A DNA stretch of 64,000 nucleotides from an uncultured bacterium (GTDB lineage: Bacteria; Desulfobacterota; Binatia; UBA1149; CAITLU01), in the NCBI GenBank assembly GCA_903893315.1, contig CAITLU010000036.1:167047-231046 (forward strand), read 5' to 3'. A program made the position numbers and the translations under genes. Positions 1 through 7,731 of this stretch are shown here, piece after piece; positions within the stretch are counted from its first letter, which is position 1, and the number at the start of each line of letters is the position of its first letter. Below the pieces are notes generated by a model, which saw nothing but the letters and a program-made list of their open reading frames with translations, made no database searches and had not been told where the DNA came from.

Positions 1-1339
1 CGGGTTGCAACCCGGCGGTCTCGGCCGGCGACCCTTTGGTCACCGAGGTGACGACCACGCCCTTGGCATCTTTGTCGAGGCCGAGTTCACCGGCCATTTC
101 CGGCGCGATGTCCTGCACCGTGAGGCCCAGCGTGCGCGCCTGCACCGGACGCCCGCTGCCGCCTTCGTCCGCCAGCTTTGCGACACCGACGGTGAATGTC
201 TTCTGCCCGCCCTCACGAACGACGACAACTTCGACTTCTTTGCCGACCTGAGTTCCGGCAACGATGGTCGGCAAATCGGCCGACTTGCCTACGTCCACTC
301 CGTCGAACTTCACGATTACGTCACCGACTACCAGACCCGCTTTCGCAGCCGGGCTGTCGGGGAAAACCTCGGCAACCAAAGCTCCCTTGGCCTCGGCCAG
401 CCCCAGTGATCCGGCGATGTCCTTGTCGACAGGCTGAATCTTCACACCGAGCCAGCCGCGCGTGACGTGACCTTCAGTGCGAAGCTGGGGCACGACGTTG
501 CGCGCCATGTTGATCGGAATGGCGAACCCGATGCCGATATTGCCGCCGCCGTTCGAAAAGATGGCGGCGTTGATTCCGACCACCTGCCCCGAGAGATTGA
601 CGAGAGGTCCGCCGGAATTACCCGGATTGATCGCAGCATCGGTCTGGATGAAGTCGTCGTAGGGATTGCGGCGGTTGATCTGTCGGCCCTTGGCCGAAAC
701 GATACCGGCGGTAACGGTATGGTCGAGGGCGAAAGGATTGCCGATCGCGACTACCCACTCTCCGACTTTCAGTGCGTCTGAGTCTCCGAGAGAAACCGGC
801 ACGAGATTGTCGGCGCCCTTGATGCGGATCACGGCAAGATCGGTCTTGGCATCCGCACCGATGACCTCGGCTTCGAACTCACGTTCATCGTTGAGACGCA
901 CCACGATCTTGCTCGCGTCCTCGACCACGTGCGCGTTGGTGATGATGTAACCATCCTTGTCGAATACGAAGCCCGACCCGAGACTGCGGCGCGGACCACG
1001 CGAATACGGATCCACCGGATCGCCGAAGCCACGGTGAGGCGAGAGTTCGCTCTTGTCTTCGGATTCGGTGGAGATGTTCACCACCGCCGGAGCCAACGCC
1101 TGTACCAAGCGACTGAAGTCGGGGAGACCGGCAACCAGCGGTTGACCAGGTTCAGCCGGTGGGAGCGATACCGGAAGAGCGGCAGGCTGCTGCTCCACCA
1201 CTGCATCCGCCGCCGCGGCCGCTGCCTGCGGCGCGTCTGCGCGACTGCCGCTCTCGTGGCGCATGGCAGCCGTTACACCCACGCCGATGACGGCGCCGAA
1301 TACGAGGCCCAGCGCCAGTAGCGAACGTGTCGACTTCAT
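1..1339 (-). CDS. degP/degQ-like: HtrA/Deg-family periplasmic serine protease, 3' end beyond window
   Basis: Envelope quality-control protease that degrades misfolded exported proteins. The translated frame opens with a signal-anchor (MKSTRSLLALGLVFGAVIGV), then a Gln/Ala/Pro-rich linker. A trypsin-like domain follows with a complete catalytic triad: His137 (in TNAHVVED), Asp167 (in KTDLAVI) and Ser242 (in GNSGGPL). A first PDZ domain follows from about residue 280, and the frame leaves the window at the start of a probable second PDZ (ETAGLQP). At least 446 residues are visible, so the C-terminus is missing. The ATG overlaps the upstream DUF1844 stop codon by 4 nt (ATGA), so the two are probably coupled. 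Whether it is DegP-, DegQ- or DegS-like cannot be decided here. Confidence 0.95.
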   Translation of the reverse strand, partial: MKSTRSLLALGLVFGAVIGVGVTAAMRHESGSRADAPQAAAAAADAVVEQQPAALPVSLPPAEPGQPLVAGLPDFSRLVQALAPAVVNISTESEDKSELSPHRGFGDPVDPYSRGPRRSLGSGFVFDKDGYIITNAHVVEDASKIVVRLNDEREFEAEVIGADAKTDLAVIRIKGADNLVPVSLGDSDALKVGEWVVAIGNPFALDHTVTAGIVSAKGRQINRRNPYDDFIQTDAAINPGNSGGPLVNLSGQVVGINAAIFSNGGGNIGIGFAIPINMARNVVPQLRTEGHVTRGWLGVKIQPVDKDIAGSLGLAEAKGALVAEVFPDSPAAKAGLVVGDVIVKFDGVDVGKSADLPTIVAGTQVGKEVEVVVVREGGQKTFTVGVAKLADEGGSGRPVQARTLGLTVQDIAPEMAGELGLDKDAKGVVVTSVTKGSPAETAGLQP

Positions 1340-1908
1340 TCAGGCTGACTCCCTTGCTCCGCCTTGGCGTGAGTTTCACGCACGAAGCGCATCCGAAGGT
1401 CGTAGAGGACGTCTTCGATCAGACGAGCCTCGTCCTCGGCGAGATTGCCCACGGTCTTTCGCTGGAACATCGAAAGGATGTCTATGATCACCGACGCCTC
1501 GCCCATGTTGGGCTCCACTCGCTGCCCCGATGGCGCAGGCATCGCGCCCATGAACACCAGAGCCTGGGTGGCCAATCCGACGACGAAACTCGAAAATGAA
1601 AGCTCGCGTTTGCGGCCCTCGCCCGCACCCGCTTGAGCGGTATCTCCGCAACCGCAGGCCCCGCCACTGTCGCAGGCTCCGGCGCTGTCACACTGCCCGT
1701 CGCAGTCGCAGGCCCCGCCTTTGTCACACTGCCCGTCGCAGTCGCAGGCCCCGGCGCCGTCAGACGGTCCGGCACTGTCAGCCGGTCCGGAGCAGCCGCA
1801 CGACCCGGTGCCGTCGCACTGCTCGTCGCCTTCACGAGGCTCGCCCCCCGCATCGAACCTTCTCCGGTCTTCAACCTTGAACGCCGCTTTATCCTCTTCG
1901 TTTGCCAT
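1336..1908 (-). CDS. DUF1844 protein with cysteine-rich repeat insert
   Basis: 190 residues. The C-terminal half (about 100-180) matches the small DUF1844 family: an FSSFVVGLATQAL helix, then ASVIIDILSMFQRKTVGNL and a DEARLIEDVLYDLRMRF helix. Family function is unknown. Residues 31-87 form an unusual insert with 12 cysteines. Its core is a 12-residue unit (GACDCDGQCD plus two residues) present twice, followed by a decayed third copy. The ATG at 1906-1908 is preceded by a good ribosome-binding site (AGGAAGG). The stop overlaps the protease start (ATGA). The insert may bind metal or form disulfides, but this is inference; it is not a feature I know for this family. Confidence 0.85.
   Translation of the reverse strand: MANEEDKAAFKVEDRRRFDAGGEPREGDEQCDGTGSCGCSGPADSAGPSDGAGACDCDGQCDKGGACDCDGQCDSAGACDSGGACGCGDTAQAGAGEGRKRELSFSSFVVGLATQALVFMGAMPAPSGQRVEPNMGEASVIIDILSMFQRKTVGNLAEDEARLIEDVLYDLRMRFVRETHAKAEQGSQPE
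1687..1753. repeat. tandem direct repeat, 36-nt period, two copies
   Basis: A 31-nt stretch at 1687-1717 recurs identically at 1723-1753. The 36-nt period is a multiple of three, so copy-number change would keep the DUF1844 reading frame. It encodes the Cys/Asp/Gly repeat of that protein. Confidence 0.9.
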
Positions 1909-2029
1909 TTCTTCCTTCCTGACCGTCGCTCACCCAAGTTCGCTGTCCTCGAGGAGGATTGTATCCGTAATCCTTCGAGTCCCTATCAGAATCACTCTCA
2001 AGCTTCACACGACGCAGAGCACAGGCGCG

Positions 2030-2058
2030 TTGACTCGCACTCGGGCGGTTCCTATCAT
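2030..2058 (+). promoter_or_regulatory. predicted sigma-70 promoter of the cysteine synthase gene
   Basis: TTGACT at 2030-2035 and TATCAT at 2053-2058 are separated by exactly 17 nt. Transcription would start near 2065, leaving a leader of about 28 nt before the ATG at 2093. The interval 1909-2092 is the divergent promoter region shared with the DUF1844/protease pair. Confidence 0.6.
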
Positions 2059-2092
2059 CCGCCGGCGCGGCGCTCCGCTGCGCACGCTCCGT

Positions 2093-3031
2093 ATGCCATT
2101 TCCCGGTCAGATCGCGTCCAACACCCTCGAACTGATCGGCAACACACCGATCCTCGCGTTTCGCAGACTCGCGGCCGCGGGCAGCGCCAAAGTCTTCGGC
2201 AAGCTCGAAGCCCAAAATCCCGGTGGCAGCGTCAAGGACCGGATCTGCCTGGCGATGGTGGAGGCAGCCGAGCGGGACGGACGGCTGAAGCCCGGAGGCA
2301 CGATCCTCGAACCCACCAGCGGGAACACCGGTATCGGTCTGGCCATGGTAGCCGCCGCTCGCGGCTATCGGCTGATCCTGACCATGCCCGACACGATGAG
2401 TGAGGAGCGCCGGAGTCTGCTGCGCGCCTACGGCGCCGAACTGATCCTGACCCACGACGGCACCGGAATGCAGGCCGCCATCGCCCGTGCCGAAGAAATC
2501 CTCTCCGAGCACCCCGACTATTTCATGCCCGGACAGTTCAACAATCCGGCCAACCCCGAAGCGCATCGCACCACTACTGCACAGGAATTGCTCGAGCAGT
2601 GCCCTCGCATTGACGCCTTCGTGGCCGGCGTCGGAACCGGAGGAACCATCTCGGGAGTCGGCTCAGTCCTGAAGCGTGAGCGCCCGGGCGCAGAGATCGT
2701 GGCGGTGGAACCGGTCGGCTCGGCGGTACTGTCAGGGCGCAGTCCTGGACGCCACGCCATCCAGGGGATCGGCCCCGGCTTCGTAGCTGGCAACCTCGAC
2801 CGCCGCGTCATCGACCGCGTAGTGACCGTCAGCGACCACGACGCGATCGCGACTACGCGCCGACTCGCGGCCGAAGAGGGCATCCTGGTGGGCATCTCCT
2901 CGGGGGCCGCAGCTTTTGCAGCGCTGCAAGTGGCGCGGCTTCTGCCCCCAGAAGCGATCGTGGTCTGCGTGCTGTGCGACAGCGGTGAGCGCTACCTTAC
3001 CAGCGGCCTGTTCGAGAGCTGCGGACTGTGA
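2093..3031 (+). CDS. cysK: cysteine synthase (O-acetylserine sulfhydrylase)
   Basis: PLP enzyme joining O-acetylserine and sulfide to make cysteine. The 312-residue fold-type II sequence shows LIGNTPI, the PLP lysine at Lys48 in GGSVKDR, the substrate loop TSGNTGI, the phosphate-binding GVGTGGTISG and a C-terminal GISSGA. The open frame extends upstream to 1721, but that part is low-complexity antisense to DUF1844. The ATG at 2093 gives the normal family start and lies just behind a predicted promoter; no clear Shine-Dalgarno is visible. Substrate preference (CysK, CysM or cystathionine beta-synthase-like) is not settled by sequence alone. Confidence 0.93.
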   Translation: MPFPGQIASNTLELIGNTPILAFRRLAAAGSAKVFGKLEAQNPGGSVKDRICLAMVEAAERDGRLKPGGTILEPTSGNTGIGLAMVAAARGYRLILTMPDTMSEERRSLLRAYGAELILTHDGTGMQAAIARAEEILSEHPDYFMPGQFNNPANPEAHRTTTAQELLEQCPRIDAFVAGVGTGGTISGVGSVLKRERPGAEIVAVEPVGSAVLSGRSPGRHAIQGIGPGFVAGNLDRRVIDRVVTVSDHDAIATTRRLAAEEGILVGISSGAAAFAALQVARLLPPEAIVVCVLCDSGERYLTSGLFESCGL

Positions 3032-3225
3032 CCCTCCCGCCACCGCGTGCCGACGATGCCCAGGAAACCGTACTCAAGCCCCTCCACGAAAAACTCGCCG
3101 GCCTGATCGGTGTTGAACACGTGGTGTGCGGTATCGACGAACTCGACACTCCGGGCTACGCGGAGAATCCCGCGCGCCGCCGCACGCGGCGCGAACTTCT
3201 CGCTGCCGCTTTTGAGGATGTGTAA
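3028..3225 (+). CDS. small hypothetical protein coupled to cysteine synthase
   Basis: A 65-residue frame starting with GTG inside the cysK stop codon (GTGA overlap), the same arrangement as many genuine pairs in this window. I do not recognise the product: an Arg-rich C-terminal half (ENPARRRTRRELLAAAF), two negatively charged segments and one cysteine. It could equally be a chance frame or a gene remnant in the 225-nt gap between convergent cysK and ispD. Confidence 0.3.
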   Translation: MTLPPPRADDAQETVLKPLHEKLAGLIGVEHVVCGIDELDTPGYAENPARRRTRRELLAAAFEDV

Positions 3226-3256
3226 TTCGCCGGAGAACTGCTGAGCCCGGGCAGCC

Positions 3257-3955
3257 TCAACGACGCGTTGGACACGACTCGCGTCGCAGCATTTCCCTCA
3301 CCGCAAGAAGGTCGGCCTCGACCGTCACCTTGAAGTTAGGGCCGGCGCTCTCGACCAGTTCGATGCGCTGTCCGAGCGCTTCGACCAGCGACGCGTCATC
3401 GGTTCCGTGAATGTGCTCGGCTTCCGCCGTGGCGTGTGCTCGTTCGAGCAATTCGCGGCGAAAAGCCTGCGGAGTCTCGACCAGCCACAGACGGGCACGG
3501 TCAAGCGCGCGGGTCCTCTCTCCTTCCTCGATACGCACGCTGTCGATGGGACGCGACGCCGCGGTGGCGGCGCCGCAGCGCGACGCAACCGCGATGACTT
3601 CGCGAAGCGTGGCCGCCGGAACTAGTGGCCGCGCCCCGTCGTGTACACACACGATGTCGGCGTCGCCCACCAGTGCCGTCAAGCCTTCGTGCACCGATTG
3701 CTGGCGAGTGGCGCCGCCGACGCGGACCACACAGAGCCCGAGCCCGGCTGGTGCATCCGCCAACGCAGCCTCGCATGCCGACAACGCCTCGTCGGGAACC
3801 AGCACGACGGTTTCGACGAAAGTGAAGGCCGCGGCCAGTCGTTCCAACGTGCGCCGCAGCAGGGACACGCCGACGACGTCGACCAGAGCCTTGGGCTCGG
3901 TGTAACCGAGACGGCTACCGCTTCCGGCAGCGGGGACCAGCAGCGCAACACGCAT
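3257..3955 (-). CDS. ispD: 2-C-methyl-D-erythritol 4-phosphate cytidylyltransferase
   Basis: Third step of the non-mevalonate (MEP) isoprenoid pathway, coupling CTP to MEP. The 232-residue sequence has the nucleotide-binding loop PAAGSGSRLG with EPKALV, the VHDGARPLV motif, ETPQAF, GTDDASLVE and NFKVTVEADL, all in family order and spacing. The usual partner ispF is not adjacent. The gene is downstream of carD but separated from it by a strong terminator, so it may need its own promoter or read-through. Confidence 0.92.
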   Translation of the reverse strand: MRVALLVPAAGSGSRLGYTEPKALVDVVGVSLLRRTLERLAAAFTFVETVVLVPDEALSACEAALADAPAGLGLCVVRVGGATRQQSVHEGLTALVGDADIVCVHDGARPLVPAATLREVIAVASRCGAATAASRPIDSVRIEEGERTRALDRARLWLVETPQAFRRELLERAHATAEAEHIHGTDDASLVEALGQRIELVESAGPNFKVTVEADLLAVREMLRRESCPTRR

Positions 3956-3990
3956 GACTGCGTAAATAGAGACGTGCCGGCAACAAACGC

Positions 3991-4022
3991 AAAAGGCCGG
4001 GGGTGCGGCTGCGCCCCCGGCC
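3991..4022 (-). terminator. Rho-independent terminator of carD
   Basis: A 28-nt hairpin at 3995-4022 has a 12-bp stem (one G-T wobble) and a 4-nt loop. On the minus strand it is followed by TTTT (3991-3994). It lies between the carD stop and ispD. The flank on the other side (TCTTGTT) is T-rich too, so weak function on the plus strand is possible. Confidence 0.8.
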
Positions 4023-4064
4023 TCTTGTTACACAGTGAGTGTGTGGTGTTTTCAGAGCCCCGAA

Positions 4065-4550
4065 TCAGTGTCCGAAGATGGTCTTGAGCTCTTCCATGAT
4101 GTTTTCCTCGGTGTTGGCCTTGGCGATCGCCAACTCCTTGACGAGGAGGTTACGGGCGGTGTCGAGCATCTTGCGCTCGCCGAATGAAAGTTCCTTGTCG
4201 CCCTTGAGCATGAACAGATCGCGAAGCACTTCCGCAATCTCGAGAACCGACCCAGTCTTGATCTTTTCGGTGTACTCCCGGTAACGCCGGTTCCAAGTGG
4301 CCTGATCTACCGTCACCCGCTTCTCGCGCAGCACCTTGTAGACCTTGTTGACCATGTCCTTGCCGATTACGCGGCGCAGACCCACAGACTTGGACTTGGC
4401 GGTGGGAATCAGGATCTTCATGTCGGAGTCGATGATGCGCAGGCTGTAGAACATCGCCTGAGCGCCCGAGATCGTCCGCGACTCCACGTCCTCGATAACA
4501 CCCACGCCATGAGCAGGATAGACGACTTTATCTCCGACTTTATACTCCAA
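4065..4550 (-). CDS. carD: CarD/CdnL-family RNA polymerase-binding regulator
   Basis: 161 residues. CarD-type proteins bind the RNA polymerase beta subunit through an N-terminal Tudor-like domain and stabilise the open complex, notably at rRNA promoters. Visible are VGDKVVYPAHGVGVIEDVE (Tudor-like part), then a helical DNA-binding half including WNRRYREYTEKI and LVKELAIAKAN. The frame is open to 4895 but the upstream part is not family-like. The TTG at 4548-4550 follows a strong GGGAGG ribosome-binding site at 7 nt and gives the expected N-terminus (LEYKVGD). It has its own promoter and terminator, so it is a monocistronic unit. Confidence 0.93.
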   Translation of the reverse strand: MEYKVGDKVVYPAHGVGVIEDVESRTISGAQAMFYSLRIIDSDMKILIPTAKSKSVGLRRVIGKDMVNKVYKVLREKRVTVDQATWNRRYREYTEKIKTGSVLEIAEVLRDLFMLKGDKELSFGERKMLDTARNLLVKELAIAKANTEENIMEELKTIFGH

Positions 4551-4590
4551 GTTTAAACCTCCCAGGTAAGAGCAGGAAAAAGCCCGGCGA

Positions 4591-4619
4591 AGTGTAACGC
4601 CCACCTCCCACAGGGTCAA
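4591..4619 (-). promoter_or_regulatory. predicted sigma-70 promoter of carD
   Basis: Read on the minus strand, TTGACC (4619-4614) and TACACT (4596-4591) are 17 nt apart. The start point would be near 4584, giving a leader of about 35 nt. The rest of 4551-4759 shows no gene. Confidence 0.65.
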
Positions 4620-4759
4620 ACCCGCAACGGCGTCACAATCAACAACCCGCGCCACGGATGGCGGACTCTGAGCAGAGCTCAGCCTCCGATACGAAAAGAC
4701 GATTCTGTCATCCGATGAAAGGACAGCGGTACGCGTCGCGTTCCGGAAAGCCGACGCGA

Positions 4760-5686
4760 TCAGACAGGCCTGCGGGCGCAGCCGATGATGTCCTGAACCC
4801 GCGACTCCCCGAGCCCCGCGAGCACTTTTGCCAATTCTTCGGCAATGCGAACCGGCGCAGCGGGATCGTACAGCGAAGCCGTCCCGACCTGACATGCTGA
4901 GGCACCGGCCATAAGAAACTCAGCGGCATCACGGCCGCTGCTGATGCCGCCGGCCCCGACCACGGGAATCGCCACCGCGCCGACCGCTTGCCAGACCATG
5001 TACACAGCAACCGGTCTGATGGCCGGCCCCGAAAGTCCGCCGCTGCCGTTGGCCAGAGCCGGACGCCGTTTCTCAACGTCGATGACCATCCCTCGCACGG
5101 TGTTCATCACCGTCAGAGCATCGGCTCCGGCGGCCTCGGCAGCCCTCGCAATCTCAGTGATATCAGTGACATTGGGTGACAACTTCACCCACAAACGCTG
5201 CTTCGTTCGCGCGCGCACTGCCGTCACCACCGCGGCTGTCACTCCCGCGTCGGCCGCCAGCACCCCACCCCATTCGTGCTTGTGCGGACAGGAAAGGTTG
5301 AGTTCGAGAACGTCGATTCCCTCGATCCCCTCTAGCCTCTCGACGATGCGAACGAAGTCCTCGGTGGTGTTGCCCCAGCAGTTGATGATGATCCTGGGCC
5401 CGTGGGCCGCAATGCTCCGCAGCTTCGGCAGCTTGTCGCGAAGAAACACCTCGGCTCCGACGTTCTGCAGACCGATGGCGTTGAGCATCCCGCCGGGTGT
5501 TTCCACCATGCGCGGCGCCGGGTGCCCGACCGACGGCTCGGCAGACAACCCCTTCACAGAGATTCCTCCGAGTCGCGACCAATCCACCAGACCGTCGTAT
5601 TCGAGTCCGTACCCGTAGGTTCCCGAAGCCGCCACGATCGGCGTCGTAAGTTCCAGGTCGCCTATGCGCGCACTCAGGTCGATCAA
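4760..5686 (-). CDS. pyrD: dihydroorotate dehydrogenase, class 1B catalytic subunit
   Basis: Oxidises dihydroorotate to orotate in pyrimidine synthesis, using FMN. The 308 residues carry ASGTYGYG, the catalytic cysteine loop NLSCPHK (Cys base typical of class 1), KLSPNVTDI, SGGLSGPAIRPVA and the FMN phosphate site VGAGGISSGRDAAEFLMAGA. Class 1B enzymes normally pair with the iron-sulfur/FAD subunit PyrK. No pyrK is adjacent; instead the gene ends an operon opened by a ferredoxin fusion. Start is TTG at 5684-5686, 18 nt after the fabH stop, the only start available after that in-frame stop. Confidence 0.92.
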   Translation of the reverse strand: MIDLSARIGDLELTTPIVAASGTYGYGLEYDGLVDWSRLGGISVKGLSAEPSVGHPAPRMVETPGGMLNAIGLQNVGAEVFLRDKLPKLRSIAAHGPRIIINCWGNTTEDFVRIVERLEGIEGIDVLELNLSCPHKHEWGGVLAADAGVTAAVVTAVRARTKQRLWVKLSPNVTDITEIARAAEAAGADALTVMNTVRGMVIDVEKRRPALANGSGGLSGPAIRPVAVYMVWQAVGAVAIPVVGAGGISSGRDAAEFLMAGASACQVGTASLYDPAAPVRIAEELAKVLAGLGESRVQDIIGCARRPV

Positions 5687-5704
5687 CGTCGTCGCCCCGC
5701 CTCG

Positions 5705-6724
5705 CTACCAGCGCAGCAAAGCCGCGCCCCAGGTAAACCCCGACCCGAAAGCGCTCAGGCACACCAGATCGTTGTCATGAATGCGCCCGGCAGCGAGAGT
5801 CTCTGCGAGAAGAATGGGAATCGTCGCGGCCGTGGTGTTGCCGTAGCGCTCGATGTTGTTGGCCATCCGATCGTCGCTTATGCCGAGCCCCATCGCGACC
5901 AGTTGGTTGATGCGCAGATTGGCCTGGTGAGGCAGCAGCATACGGATGTCGTCTTTGCCTGCGCCTATTGCCGCGAGCGCTTCTTCGATGCACTCGCCCA
6001 TGCGCGTGACCGCATGGCGAAACACGAAACGGCCGTCCATCTGCGGCCAGCCGGAGATGTCATCAGGAGTCCAGTCGAGCGCGAGCCTGGGCTTGCTCAG
6101 AGAGGCTGGTCCAAGCAGGCATAGTTTCTGCGCGTGCGCGCCTTCGCTGTGCAGGTTGATCGTCAGCAGTCCTCTGTTGTCATCGGGCGAAGGACCCACC
6201 ACCACCGCACCGGCGCCGTCGCCGAACAGCACCGTGACGTGGCGGCTGCGGTCAGCGTACTCGATACCTGTCGAGTGTACTTCGCTGCCGATCACCAGCA
6301 CATGCCGGGCGCCGCCAGTGCGAACGTACTGATCCGCAACGGAGAGCATGTACAGGAAACTCGAGCACTGGTTGCGCACATCGAAGGCCAGGATACCGCC
6401 GAGACCAAGACGCTGCTGAATGAACGAGGAATTGCCCGGAAAGTCGATGTCCGAACTCAGCGTGGCGCAGATCAGCAGGTCGATGTCAGCCGGCGTCAGG
6501 CCGGCCGCGGCTATAGCCTGCCGCGCGGCACGCTCGGCCAGCGCCGAGCTCCCGTTGCCGTCGTCCACGTAATGTCGTTCGCGAATTCCGCTGCGCTGGA
6601 TGATCCACTCGTCGCTGGTACTGAGCACCGACGAAAGGTCGTCATTGCGGACCACCGTACGCGGAACTTCAAAGCCGGCTCCAAGAATGTGCGAACGTTT
6701 CGGCAACTCCATCACGTTCTCCAT
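5705..6724 (-). CDS. fabH: beta-ketoacyl-ACP synthase III
   Basis: Condenses an acyl-CoA with malonyl-ACP to begin fatty-acid synthesis. With the ATG at 6722-6724 it is 339 residues, with an intact Cys120 (RNQCSSF), His266 (LLPHQAN) and Asn296 (YGNTTAA) triad. The frame is open 10 codons further, but this ATG overlaps the preceding gene's stop (TGATG), fitting coupled translation. A second, divergent KASIII lies immediately upstream. Substrate could be short, branched or longer acyl-CoA. Confidence 0.92.
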   Translation of the reverse strand: MENVMELPKRSHILGAGFEVPRTVVRNDDLSSVLSTSDEWIIQRSGIRERHYVDDGNGSSALAERAARQAIAAAGLTPADIDLLICATLSSDIDFPGNSSFIQQRLGLGGILAFDVRNQCSSFLYMLSVADQYVRTGGARHVLVIGSEVHSTGIEYADRSRHVTVLFGDGAGAVVVGPSPDDNRGLLTINLHSEGAHAQKLCLLGPASLSKPRLALDWTPDDISGWPQMDGRFVFRHAVTRMGECIEEALAAIGAGKDDIRMLLPHQANLRINQLVAMGLGISDDRMANNIERYGNTTAATIPILLAETLAAGRIHDNDLVCLSAFGSGFTWGAALLRW

Positions 6725-7731
6725 CACCGTTGCCTCAAGATCGCGGCCCCCCACGAGACTCCCGCTCCGCTCGTCAGCATCGCTACAGTTTCACCTGACA
6801 GTACTGAGCCGGACGCCACGGCGCGCGACAACAGCACGGGCAGCGACGCACCTCCCGAGTACAACAGGTCCGAAGTAACCACGCGCCCCGCACGTTCGCC
6901 TATGGCGACACCGAGTTCTCGCTCCACGTCCGGATCGACGTGCGCGACAAGCGCGACGTCGACATTGCGACAGCCCGCTTTGGCGAGAGCCTCTTCGAAC
7001 ACTTGAGGAACGCGGGTCAACGCGATTTCACGAAGCGCGGCGAAGTCGGCGGTCGGAAAATGCTTGCCCGCTGCAACCGCGGCCACCGGAAGTCGGTTGC
7101 GCAAGGCCAGTTCGGGTCCTTCGAAATGACGGCTGGCCGGATACTCGCAGCAATAATCGGAAACGCGAGAACCGTCGGTGTGCACGGCAATTCCAAGGAT
7201 GTTCCCCTGCTGCTCGCCTCTCTCCACCAGCGCCACCGCTGCGGCATCGCCCATTGCGCAGGTAAGCCCGGGGCTTCTACCGTCGCGGGCATTGACGTGT
7301 GATGGCGTGTCGGCGGCGGCCACCAGTACGCGCCGGTAGGTGCCGGTGGTCACGAAACGGCGAGCGACGTCGAGCGCGACCAGAAAGCCAGTGCACTGCG
7401 AGCGGACATCGAGACTGCCTACGGTGCGACAACCGAGCGCGTCCTGAAGCAGACAGCCCGAGCCCGGGAAGAACATATCGGGAGTGTTGGTGGCGAACAC
7501 GACGAAGTCTATGTCGGCGGCATCAAGACCGCGCGCGGTCAGCAAGCGCTTCGCTGCCCGAGTCGCTAACGCCGTCGGTCCTTCGCCATCGGGACTTTCC
7601 AGGCGGGTCCGGCCCCTGGAGTAGCGCTGCACTTCCTGCTCGGGAAGTCCGCACAAACCGGCGAGTTCGCCATCGCTGACGACGACAGATGGGAGTTCGG
7701 CTTCGACGCCGCACACAGAAACAGAGTTCAC
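6724..7731 (-). CDS. divergent KASIII-like thiolase-fold protein
   Basis: 335 residues with the KASIII fold: the FATNTPDMFFPG segment, nucleophile Cys113 in RSQCTGF, MGDAAAVALVE and the C-terminal SGAGVSWGAAILRQR. His264 sits where FabH has HQAN but in the context AHVDPD, and the third catalytic residue, normally Asn, is replaced in LYSGGASLP (Ser292 region). Loss of Asn suggests a different condensation or acyl-transfer chemistry, or a regulatory partner of FabH; this is inference. The GTG start overlaps the ferredoxin-fusion stop (GTGA). Confidence 0.85.
   Translation of the reverse strand: MNSVSVCGVEAELPSVVVSDGELAGLCGLPEQEVQRYSRGRTRLESPDGEGPTALATRAAKRLLTARGLDAADIDFVVFATNTPDMFFPGSGCLLQDALGCRTVGSLDVRSQCTGFLVALDVARRFVTTGTYRRVLVAAADTPSHVNARDGRSPGLTCAMGDAAAVALVERGEQQGNILGIAVHTDGSRVSDYCCEYPASRHFEGPELALRNRLPVAAVAAGKHFPTADFAALREIALTRVPQVFEEALAKAGCRNVDVALVAHVDPDVERELGVAIGERAGRVVTSDLLYSGGASLPVLLSRAVASGSVLSGETVAMLTSGAGVSWGAAILRQR

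Noticed and set aside
1940..1970. TACAAT-like -10 box for the DUF1844/protease pair
   Set aside because: No acceptable -35 hexamer at 16-18 nt on the minus strand.
4551..4895. Longer N-terminus of CarD
   Set aside because: The extra 115 residues are not CarD-like, and the promoter at 4591-4619 lies inside them.
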